A stretch of 64,000 nucleotides of DNA from positions 186,001-250,000 of the forward strand of contig JACATO010001108.1 of assembly GCA_018389105.1 (NCBI GenBank). The letters run 5' to 3'. Position numbers and translations under genes: made by a program. Source of the stretch: Nautilus pompilius. Its lineage: Eukaryota > Mollusca > Cephalopoda > Nautilida > Nautilidae. The notes beneath the pieces are model-generated. The model was given only the letters and a program-made list of their open reading frames with translations, made no database searches and was not told the DNA's origin. This document shows, one piece after another, positions 38,001-50,300 of the stretch (the first letter of the stretch is position 1; each line of letters starts with the position of its first letter).

Positions 38001-41000
38001 TGGCTCTCTCATCAGCCTCTTGAAGTGCAGAACTTCCCTTCCACCGTAACACAGGATCTTCTCCCCTACCTGGCAAGTTGAGATGTACCTCGAACGGCAG
38101 TGTCTGCAATTTTCTTTCCTGCAGAAGAACTGGCAGGCAGCATCCCCTCCCACCATCTTTTGTATTTATTCAAAGCAAATGTAAACTGTTGCTATTGATT
38201 TAGCAGCTGAAGTCTCTGGAATATCTGGATCATAAAGATTTGTTGAAGTCTTAATTACATTTCTCTTGGGGCCTTGCCTACTCTGTCTTGTATCAAGCAG
38301 TGCCTTGTTCTATTCATGTCTTTACTTTTGAACTTCAGTTTTAAGCAAGGGCCTAATCATGTGGAAATATATGGGGGTTTCTCATTTGCCAAATACTTAT
38401 GTAAATGGCTTTTTTTGAAGTTTCATTTAGCTGATCCACAGTTGACAAGATTCCTTCAAAAGTACTATTAGTGGTAGTTGTCGGGTTAGAGTTTTTACAG
38501 CTACAGATGACTGAATTATAACTGAAGTTGTTGTATTCCTCCGACTGACAGCTTTTATGATCTCTTCAAAGGCAAACAAGTTGTTCAGTTAATATGGAAT
38601 CAGACTTGGAATATTATGGTCTGATTGGCTGTCTTTGTTCAGTATTACATTTTAGCATGTGATATGAACTGTTCCAGCAGTTGGATATATCTAGGGGATT
38701 GTTTGGGGACCTCAGGTCAGCTAGCTTTTGTGAAGCAGCAGAAAGGCGGAAATGGCGAGACATCTCCTTATTTAGAACAGATGTTCTTTACTTCTCCAAT
38801 GTCTGATACAAGTGAATAAGATTAAGTCAGCAGCTATCATTTCTTCTTTGGTGCATGGCTGTGGCTTTTCATGTCTCAATTTTTTTTTCTTGTCAAAGGA
38901 TCTCCTATAGTCATTTGTTTACCACAGCCTGGGTTCTTCAGCTTGTTTTACCTTTAAATGGTCCATCACATGGGCAGTCATAGATGTCATTGCTATTTTC
39001 CCACCTTGAGAGATTTCTTGACTGGAAAATTTCATTTAGCTCTGTTGGAATTTCTGAATTGGACAATAATTCCATACAAAGCTTTTTAGAGACCTGTCTA
39101 TCTTTAAAACGTCTATGCTTCTACACTTACCTGGAAATGGACAGTGGTCAGCCTGCTACAGTTCTAACTCAGGTAAACAGCATCTGAAAAAAACTGCCCA
39201 GCCCAGCATAGGTTCTGTGAAGCCATGATTAATAAGTATTGTAGTGTCATTAACGAAGGTTGCTATGTTTTTTACTGTACCTAGAGTTGATAACTGATGT
39301 TTACCTTTACTGGGCAAAAGCCATGTAGTTCTTAATCACAGCATACCTGCCGGTGGTACCTGGATTTCTTATCCATAAGGGAAACTGCCAGCCTGATGAT
39401 CACTTGTCCCTTTAAGATATTAACGAGCTTATACTACAAGAGAATGGCCTTTACTTACAAATGAATTCACAGTAGCTAACAACCTTGTACAACGGCATGT
39501 ACAGATTCTGGTGCCCGCGATCGGTGTTGGTGCCCTCTTATTCTTCAGTACATGTTACTTCACCTCAGCCCGCACCATAGTGCAATGTACGCTCAGGTGA
39601 CTGCGGCGGGGAGAAGTTACGCCCATAACACACGCCTGTGCCCCCCTTCCTCCTCCTCCTTTTTTGGTTAACTGTTTAAAGAAACTGTTGTTTATCGTTG
39701 TTGCATAAGCAAACCGCTTCTCCATCGATACTTTGCTTAGTTAAAAAACGAATTGTTTTAGGAACATTCACCAGGTGTGCTTTGAGGCAGGTGTTTCCTG
39801 TTCTGTTGTTACTTAGTATAGTTCTGCATGTTCCTGTTGTTGTGACTGCAAAAAAAAAAAAAAAGCATGGCTTGGGTGGGAGTGATGCTAGCATGCTCTA
39901 AATAGCCTTTGTTGGGGTTCACTGCCATCCTTAGTTTCTGGTTAGGGCCTCAGTCCCAACCCCCCCCCCAAAAAAAAACAAAACATGGATTTCCTTTTCG
40001 TGATGCAAACTGAAAGATTGCGAGAAAATAGAATTGCAGCTCATTGAGATATCACAACTAGAAAAGCTGAGTGCATTTTCTTGATGTCCTTCGTGAAGCT
40101 TGGTCACCACCTTCAGTCAATGGAACGTGACGTTTTTCCAGGATCTTGAGGAAAATCAACCAACACTGTTAATTAGACATTGCAAATTAACCTCCTGAGA
40201 AAGTAGGTCTTGCTGGTACCATCTTCTTGGTCCAGGTGTTAAAATGGCCGATCTCTTTCTTGCCTCTCAACAACCTTGGAGTTCTGTTGAGAACCTTCCA
40301 CGCAAATTAGCAGAAATGATTTTGATGTGTACTTTTCCAACACCACCCTGGACATTCATTCCAAAATGGACAGATAACCCACAGCTCCTGATCTGCATCT
40401 TTTTTTTTTTTTTTCTCTTAGAAAGTTTAAGATGCTTTGGTCATGGATGAATACTAACTCTGGTTGGTTTCCATCTGGGCTGGTTAGTGCCAGTTCGAAC
40501 AATTTGAGAAAGGTATACTTTAGCATTAATTTTTTAAAAAAAAGAAGAAAGAAAAGGTCAAAGGTCTTATCTGCTTCTAGTCAACTTAACTCTCCATTGT
40601 CAAGACTATTTACATTTTTAACATGGAGATTGTTGGCCAAGTCTAATCCATACAGACAAATTCACTGCCAAAGGCTCGAGTGTTGTAGGCTTCTAAATTT
40701 GTAGACAGAAAATCAGAATGTATTTTACTATAATAATAAGTAAATTCTATGATGTGCTGGAATGTTATAGAAATAGCTGACGACGAACTTTCAACTTTAA
40801 ACCCAGCAGGAACAATGCGTGGGTATCTATTGCATGTTTTGTCTGGTCTTCTGCGAGTTTAATGGTTTGAAGTCCTAACCAGTTGGTGCTGGCTGCCATA
40901 GATAAGTGTTGTATTTTTTTTTTTTAACGTGTGCAGGGTAGGTGCATGTTTGCTTGATGTGTGTAATTAACAGCCTGCTCTTGTTGGTGTCTGTTGCAGT

Positions 41001-44000
41001 CTAGGCTAGGTAGCGACGGCCCCAGCATGGCTAGTGCGGGTGTCGCTGAAGACTCCTATCATTGGCAATCCCCTCAGTCCCAGAGCTCTCGCGGAGAAGA
41101 CGGTCAGATGAACTCGAGTTCGCATCTTCTGGATTCTTGTTTGTGAGTATAGTGCTTGTTTTGATATTGTGCCTCTCTGCCTTGGAGGTTGCTTGCTAGA
41201 GGAATTCGGACCTCTATAAAAACCTAGTTTGCACTAGGTTGGACGTTATTTAGGGAGTTGTCTCCCTTGTCATATACTGATGTCCACAACACCATTTACA
41301 GAAATAGTTTCTGAAAAACGTACCTTGGTGTCCTTGAAACACTAAGAATTTAGATCAGGTGTTAAAAGGTCTTTTTTTTGAAAACTATTAAGGTGCCTGT
41401 TTTGGTGGGTAAACCCTGGCATGTTCTATGCTTCTTCCTGGCCAAGATAGTTTGTTTTTGTGTGTGTGTGGTGCCCGCTCCAAGTCTGTAACAGATATAA
41501 AGGAAGGAGCAGACAACTGTGCACTGATTATAGCAGTTTGTGAAATATCTAAGGAGGCCTTTCAGTTGATCCAGATGTTAGTTACTACTGGATTTTCTAT
41601 TTTCAAAATGTGAAAAATATAAATTTTGTTTGTTTGTTTGTTCTTTGAGCTTGGTAAATGTTTTCTCCGTTCCACATTTGCTTGCTTAAACACCTTAGCT
41701 GCCTGAAGATTAACGCTTTTCCTGATTTATAAAGCTGAGATGGGATGGAACTGTGGAAGGGAGGGAGGTGGGGGTGATTTTTAGCCAGTGGGCTTCTGAT
41801 GAGTTTCTCCTCTGTAATCTCAAAATAACACAGCTGAGCTTGTCCGAGTGTGCAGGAGGCAATCACTTGACACGGCTGAGTGTGTGTGTGTGTTTCCATT
41901 ACTTGAGTGCAGTTGAAGATGTTCCAGCATCAGCGCATCTCAATCTGGCGATGCTTTTCCTTGTTTTCTTCACCCAGGGTGGTGGGGGGGGGGATCTTTC
42001 GCACCCTGAAAGAAACACCAACACACATTGGGTAAATAATTTTAGGTTGTCATAAGTTCTGGGTTAAATATGTGAGTATTACAATCCCCCCCCCCCACAC
42101 TCGAATAACCTTTGGGTTGGGTAGAATGACATGAAGGTGATGCAACCTGGAGCGGTGTATAGCAGGTGTCAGTTACTCTGAGTGGTACCTATGTGTTTTT
42201 TTTTTTTTTTTTTAATGCAGCCATAGTTAAATAGCCCCTTTGTGGTAGGGAAAACTGAAATATTGTCCTAGTTAGTTATAATTATAGTAAATGTAGAATG
42301 TGTTGTCACTTTCGGGATGAGCCGGTGTTGTGACGGAGTGTAATTAACTCAAGCCCCGCTTGTTTGTGGATGATGGTATGGGGCTTTAGTCTCGGGGCCC
42401 TTGTGATCGTGGGGTGATCAGGTAACTGGACTGTGACCAAGATCACTGCTGCTGTTGGTTCCTCCCCTGGCTTTACTTGAGGATCAGCTCCTAGCATGTT
42501 TAGGGATTAGAAAGGGGGATCTTAGAGGAGAATCTAAAGTTGTGCTGGCATTGTATTCAGTAAAACCTGAAAAATGCCGTTGGAGCATCTGGTAGTTTAA
42601 TGATGATCTTCCTGTAGATAGATAACCCCTCCCTCTGAAATGCTGGCTGCTCCCTGTTTCCACATTGTCTCTGTCCAGAAATAAACCGGCCAATTGCCTC
42701 TTTCCCGGTGACCGAGTGGCAAGTCAGACACTGTGTAGTTAAAATGCCCCTTTTAACTGTTAATCTGTGGGGGATCGTAATTCCCAACTCCCACAAAATG
42801 ATACTGCACACACATTTATGCTCAGTGCGGCTTAAGGGTTAATTATTTGAAATGTCTTTTTGTAAGACCTTAAGAATGGGCTAGTTGCTTCCATCAGGCA
42901 GATTGGAGGGTTAGTATGAATAGAGGGGCCTGGACCTCGAATCTGGTCTTGGAGTAAATGCTGGCGTCGATAAATCATGCCTCATCCTTTCATCAAGATG
43001 AGAAGAGAAGAACTAACTACTTAAAAAAACAAAAAAACAAAACAAACTGTGAAACAAAAGACCAGAAAAACAACAACAACAACAATCTGGTATTAGCTTA
43101 AGGAATGTTAAGGTAAAGGATGCCATTTCTCCATAGCAACTTATTCCTGTTGCTGCAGCAGCAGCTTAGAATGACAAGTTGGATTTTTACTTCTGGATTA
43201 ATTGCCTTCCGACGTTCTGAAGATGGGGAATTGGTTGCATTTACTTGATTTGTTTTTGCTTTGTTTGTTCAAACGAGTTCATTGTGTTGAGGTAAACGTA
43301 ACATTAAGCACTATTTCGATGTTGCAGAACCTGTGCCTTCTTAGCGGAGCAGATTTCTGGAAACTGCATCGCGCGCGACATCTATTCTGTCAAAAGATTC
43401 TCCAGTTAAACACGGGGGCAGGTCGCGGCTTATTTACGATAATTCGGATGCTCACGGTGGTCTTGGCTGCCCTCCCCCTGTAGATGTGTACACTCTATTT
43501 TGATCAGGCTCAGAAATACGGTACGCTGGTGTGAACTGGCTTAAATGGACCGCTTAGCAGAAAATAGATGCTGTCAGAATGAAATTATTGCTAAAATCTT
43601 GCCAGACCAGTATTCCATGTAAAGTGAGCAGCGGCCAGCTGAACCACAGATCTGCCCCGGTCACCTGGTGTTTTCTTATTTCTGTATTATAAAAAGTATA
43701 CATGCTAAAAACGTACACAAGGGGTAAGTACCTGGGGTTCTGGTTCCTTATCTTGTTTACTGTATGCTAACAAGAGCTTTAAGATAGAGAGATCTGGGAT
43801 TACCACCTGTGGAGAGAGGAGAATGCAGGCAGTGTTATGACAGGTTGGAATGAATAGCATATCTGACTTGTCTTATCAGTCACCACTGCTAATTGGTATA
43901 AATATAAACGGAAGATTGAGGCTGAATATTGTCAACGACTCCAGGTTGGTTGTTTCCGTTACTGCGTATGAATGACACTGTTATCCTCAGCGTCTTAAAG

Positions 44001-44337
44001 ACTCGGGATGAATGTGACTGCACTTGGCTTCCAAACGCGTGTCTCTCCTCTTATGATAGAAAACTGGGTAGGTAATTATTATCCTGACTTCTTCGCAGAG
44101 ATTTTTATTGAAGAACTGACATTTATGGTAGTTCCGCTTACTGTGCGTATCTACAAAGAAGGGCAGGTAAGAGAAGTCTCTAGGTTACTAGAAATAAAGT
44201 GCTAAAACGAATGGATGTAGTTCTGTTGCTATTATCGTTTGGGACGACATGACTCTGTTCTGATAAGCAGTCAGTTATTCTGGACTTTGGTATCTTGATT
44301 TATACTGTACACTGACCTAAAAAAAAACATTATGCGC

Positions 44338-44384
<47 letters not shown>

Positions 44385-47300
44385 TTTGTGACTTGTGACA
44401 ATTATCTGAACTGGGATTGTTTTCTTCTTCTAGGAAAGCTTTGGAAGAACGGGGAACTATGAACTTTGGCTATTCTGGGTAAGACAAAGGTTTCCTTTCT
44501 GTTAAGTGAGTTAACCCTTCCTCTGCTGGAGTTTGGGAATAATCGAAACTAGTTCCTAGGTAAACAAAAAAAAAACAATATAGTGACAGACTTCTGTACT
44601 CTAGTGTAGAAACTTGTAGTTTCATATGCTATCGGTTCTCTTCTTATTTTGGATGGAAAAATATGCTAATTAAATAAAAGGTTTTGGATAGTGGCGATAG
44701 GATGATTTAAGGTTAATGCAAAATCTGACCTGTTGGCAGACCTGTGAGTTAGTTTAAGCAGGGTCTTTTGAGGGATGTCCTCGAATTTCCTTATCTATTC
44801 ATTCCCCCTGTAAAATTGGTGGAGCTGATGATTGAAACAGTCTTGAAGTAAATGGGTGAATGATTGATTTCTATGACCTCATTTCCACGGGGCCCTCACT
44901 TGTAACAACTTTCTGTAAGGTTCATTATTTCCACACATGGCGCGGCTATTCTTTCTCTGCTGGCGAATATGGGCCCACCCTCCTGCGTATTGTGTTTGAG
45001 ATGCGGGTGAAACAAGGATCTAGCCCCCTGAATCTCACCTGAAACTACATTTTCCAGTTTCTTGTCTGCAAAGTTTTTGTAGTTTATTTTCTCCTTGACC
45101 GGTCAGTTTAATAAATTTTAGCTTTACCCAGAATGCTATCTAGTATGACCCTAGCATGAACTTTGTAAACTTTTATAATTGCACCTTTTAATTACTTCCA
45201 CACCTTTATTCAGTTTGAAGTTTGATTGCCATTCTTACAGGTAAATGCACAGGAATTTTTGTGTGTAGAACTCTTGTGACCAGGAGTTCGCCTGGGCTTT
45301 TAGTGACTTAGCTCAGATTCTGGTTCAGTTGTCGGATGCTGTACGCAGGAGTGCCAAATGTGATGAGGCTTGGGCATCTCCTATGGTATATTCCATCTAA
45401 ACTCATAAATAACGAAAACTAATCCTCCTGATTGGTAATTTTGAAAAGTAAATGCGTTAGCTTTAAACTGACATGTTTGCAGGGATTTCAATCAGCTTGT
45501 GTGGTCGCAGATGTTGAAGAACTTCCACAGATGAGTTTTGTAATGAGTTTGCACGACCTTCAGTAGCAGCTCGGTGGGAGAAGCAGTGAAAGTTGCATGT
45601 TTATTGCCGTTAAAATTGTAATTTAAAAGAAAGAAAAAATGTTATTAGAAGGAAACTAAGTTAGCAAAATTGCTGCTTTTAATTTGGTACCCAACCGATG
45701 CATTTCGGACTCTCTCTCCACTATAATTTCGCAAACATTAAAAGAATCTGCTTTGTGGATTTGTTACCAGATGTCCTTGGTCTTTAGTCTGTGTTTGTGC
45801 AGTCATTTAATTGCCCACAAGTTTGTCCCTTCTCTAACATTTTCATCACCAGAAGCTTTAATTAGATCTTGAACTGTACCATATAAAACTACACGCATTA
45901 ATTAAACAATGAGGAGAATTCATCATCGAGCGGGTCCCATTGATTGTCCGATCTCTAGTGAATTTCCTAATGGATGTTAACTCCTGTTTTACTGGATGAA
46001 CTTCGGTCTTCCAGGAGAAAAGTTGGGATCTGATTTCACACACAGCTGCTTTTAAAGTGCGGCTCCCCGACCAGCCTTAATAGGGGCTGGCTGTAACCCC
46101 ACTGAGAGAGAGAGAGTCTCCCTTCTAGCACCGCAAGGGTGCATGGCAGGGAAAGGCTGACCAGTACTGTTTGCCTTTTTAGATGTGGGAGGTAACATCA
46201 AACCGAGGTAATTAATTCTGACCAGAAACCCGACTTTGGGGGCCCCCCCTTTTTTAGCCTCGGCAGACTAACCCCTGCTGGTGGCCCACATTTGTGAAAG
46301 CCTGATTTTCTTTCTGTTTTATAGTAGAGAATCTGAGGGCGAGGAAGTCATCAGCTGAGGTCCAGAGCTATGATGGTAGCTGTGAATTTCCCAGACCTTA
46401 ATGACTTCGCCTTTTTCTGAGCACATGACATCCGATTTCTGCTGGTGCATAAAAAAAATCAAATAAATGGAATTTTCCCCCAGTGGGGGCTGACTGACAA
46501 CATGTAGTTTGTTTGTTCAGTGAATGGGTCCTCTTCCTGCCGCGAGACGAGCAGAATTTCTTGCTGTTGGCGGGAGGATCTGTTCAGAAATAGCACTTCT
46601 GTTTTGTGAAAACAGGCACAGAGATCCATAGTTATTTGTTGTTGTTGGTGTGTGTGTGGGAATCCAGACCTAAGCATTGTGTACACACTAATTCACGGGC
46701 AATAAGGACATCTGTCAAACACTATCTGTAATTAAAGGGTTAACTGAAATAGATTTCCGAGGTTGATTTTTATTGGATTTGTAGCGTAAGCTTGTAGCAA
46801 GAATTTCTGCGGAGGTCCTTAAAATGTAACAACTATTTTCAAGAGGATTTCCATTTTCAAACTGATACAAGACCCCTTTTTTGGTTAAGGTTCTGGCACT
46901 GTCTTCAGTTGAGCGAGCTCTTCTCTCCCATGCAGCAGTCATCTGTAATGTGACGGTTGTTTTCTCTCTCTCTCTCTCTCACCTGCAGTGAGCAAAATTA
47001 TGGCTACCAGACTGAACGAGGTGATCTAAACCGAGCCATTGCCGAACCAGAGCTTTATCCACCTTCAGGGTTTGCCACAAAAGACTACATGCCAGGGAAC
47101 ATGCATGAGGGAAACACTTCATTCGATCGTTATAGCGACCATTCTCCCGGTTCATCTCGGATGAGTATGGAAAGCTTCAGACCGGGTGACATGACCAGAC
47201 CGGATAAGGTGAGCAACAGGAATCTTACCTTGTACTGTAAGCTGGTTATTTACGAAGAAACACTCAGGTAATTGGGTGAAGATTCCTTTCGGGGCAGGGG

Positions 47301-50300
47301 GGGCAGACGTTTAGGATTAGTTGCTTTCTTGCATCTTAATTTTCTCCTCCTTTATTTTACAGGTTCCACGGAAAATCATTGCCAATCAGGAACTGCTGCA
47401 GCGTGGGGGGCGGGGATCACTGGCCTCTCTGACTAGAGACCAGGCGGATGACAACTACAACCCTTATTCTACAGCAAGGTCTCTGAACAGCCCGAGGGAT
47501 TCGCCGAGAGCTCCTCCCACACCCACAAGGTTGAAAAATTACCCTGCGCCTTTCCACAGTATAAGTACCAAGCCCTGTGCGGTCGGTGCAGGGCTGCCCC
47601 GGCCTTTCTACGGCCGACCCTTCCTGCCACACAGCAACTTACGACTTAGGTAGCTAATTCATTTCTCCCCCACCTTGCAAACAAAATGGCAGCATGTGCA
47701 TTGATGTTTGGCATCTCGTAAGTAGCCTGCATGTGTGCATGGAGGCGGGGGGGGCTAAAAAAGCCCACCCGTGTCACCTTGAGCGCGCATCTCCTAGGAA
47801 GTTTCAAGACAGAGAACATTGGGAGTATATCCCTTGGGTTTTTTAGGATGATAGCAGGAGGAGAGGGAGGGGTGGTCTTTCAACAGAGTGTGTACTACGA
47901 GATAGCTAAACGTGGGACAACAGGTTTTCAAATGAACTTTTGGAACGATTTACGAGGCAGAAGATAATTCTGCTTCAGCAGCCTGTTCCCACTTGATGCT
48001 TGTGACAGGACAGTGCTGCGTCATCTTCGTTATGCATCAGGCTCTTTCGCCTTATCACTACTGCCCCGAGCCAGGTAGATACTAGTTCCTCCTCCTACCT
48101 GCGCCACCTCGAGTGGAGAAAACTGGGTTCTCATTTATTACTCTCTTTTTTAATTGATTGTTTGCTGTCTAGCACCATCTTTTCTCCTGTTGACCCTCCA
48201 GTTTATTGTAACTTGTTCTCCTCCCACCTGATCAGGGGAATCTAGCAGTCTCCGTGGAATTAATTGGTGGTTTGGTGCCACTGTTTGGAAACTGCGGAAG
48301 AACTCCTGGTTTTCTGTGGGCAGCCCAACAGTGACAACTGCTTGTCTGTATAGTTTGGAGGTTTGATGCTAGTGACCCAGGAAGGACTGGAACTTGGTCA
48401 GAACCAACTTAACTGCTGTCCTAAGAAGAACCCAGTTATCACTTTGGCTCTTTTTTTTTTTTTTTAAGGGGGCACATTTTCCTTTTTAAGGATTCCCCTT
48501 CGTGGTCGACTACTTTGTACCTTTTAAGCTGGGTACCTCCTGTAAATTCAGGAAGAGGAAGTTGGGTGAGTGCCAAGAAAACTGGCGTAAGTCGGAAAAT
48601 CTAGGGGTCACTGCGCTTCCATGGGCTACTCAAAGGCAAGGCTGCCATGGATGTGGGAAGAAGCGTCCTGTGAACAGGGGGAGAAGGACAGAGGTTTTAA
48701 AATATAGAAATGAGTGAAATCAAAATGTATGCGTTGCTGCTTTCTCTGTTGATTGTAAAATCCCCAAAGATCGATGCACACTGGTCAGGTGTCTGTTGAC
48801 CAGTGTTGGCAGCTTTTGATACCCGATCAGCTGCTGGGAAAGTTACCTGCAAAACGAGTATCAAGTTGTTCTCTCTCTCTCTCAAGATTGCTGTGAAGCT
48901 TACCTGGAGACTTGCCCCATACACTAGTAATAGTATTTACTCACTTATCCACCCACCTACTTACCTACCTGTAAAATGTCTTTACTTATCCAGCACACAA
49001 ACTGGATCAGTCTCCTTTCCTCATATTGCACAGCCATTCGCAGAACACTGTTTGTGAACACACCTGTCATAACTGCAAAGTCTTAAATTCTAAGATTTCT
49101 TATAATGCATCTCACAAAGTCTCTGAATCATGTTCCTCATCATTCTTGCTAATTGTTTTTTTTTTTTAATTCCAAAACTGATGATGAAAATGCACAACAG
49201 TAAGACTGTGGCTCAGCTGTGTTATTTCTACTATTGATGATAATCAATGTTCTTAAACCCGTAATGTTTTTGCATAGTTGAGAGACCGTCCATAGATGGT
49301 CACAAAATGTTATCAATGGGGATTAGTCTGTTTCTAGTTAGATACATTTTTAATCCTCTGAATATGCTTTATATTTACATGGAATAGGCACTGATCCTCC
49401 AGAGTAATTCCCTTTGTAAGCGTTTCCAAGGTTTCACAGACTGGTGATTCCACTTTAGGATGGTGATGATATTGTAGATGTATATTAAGGTGACAATTAG
49501 GTGATTTTATTAAACGAAAGCCACCTGTCATTTCCATAAAGCTCCTGGCTTGTCTGATAGATCATAGCATCTCATCTTCACTTTGAAGTGTTGCCTACCG
49601 AGTTAGGTTACTACGTGCACAAAAACATTAGCTAATTTGAATAATAGTTATTAACAGCATGGAGATATCATAATAATCCACAACTGGCTGCCTCTTTTTA
49701 AATGTTTGCATGGTGGGTTAGAACTGCATAGCATGCTGGTCAGTCGACTTCTCTAATACACAGCACCACTCAACACCTGCGACTTTCTCTAACCCTGGCC
49801 CTCACTGCCCTGAGAGGCTACTTCTAACTCTACGTAGATTTAAGTCAGGTTCTTAATTCAGTTCTGCTTCAGTACTATTACTGATCTAAGAGTTTGGCTG
49901 CAATGAGTTCAAGGTTTCGTGTTGTGGGCTACGCGGAGAGCACCTGTCTGTTCGTTTGCTGCAACACGGGCGCTTTGAACAGGTGTGGGTTTCTGGTTCT
50001 CCTGGAAAGAGTAACTGATTGCCTACGAAGTGTCCCCGCCTTGATCAGGTAGAGGCTGCCATAAACGTTGCATCTGTCAAAGTCTCCCAAATGCCAGAGG
50101 TGCACCTGGACTCGATCAGCCCTGTTCTACGACGCGGCGCCAGGACCAACAGGGCTATGCAGACCGCACCACCAGATGAAGGAACACCAGGTGCATTGCT
50201 GCCCATCTTTCTTTTCGAAACCTTGAACATTTTTATCGACCACCCCTTAGCTGTTGCATGTTTAAATCGGTGTTAAGGGAAAGTCTGTTCAGGAATACAT

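Noticed and set aside
37681-38109. 142-codon minus-strand frame in a catenin intron
   Set aside because: No recognisable domain, no splice context, and no match to transposase motifs; probably chance.
45231-45246. A further recursive-splice-like site (TTACAG|GTAAAT)
   Set aside because: The donor half is weak and the intron is only 2.5 kb, so it was not listed as a feature.
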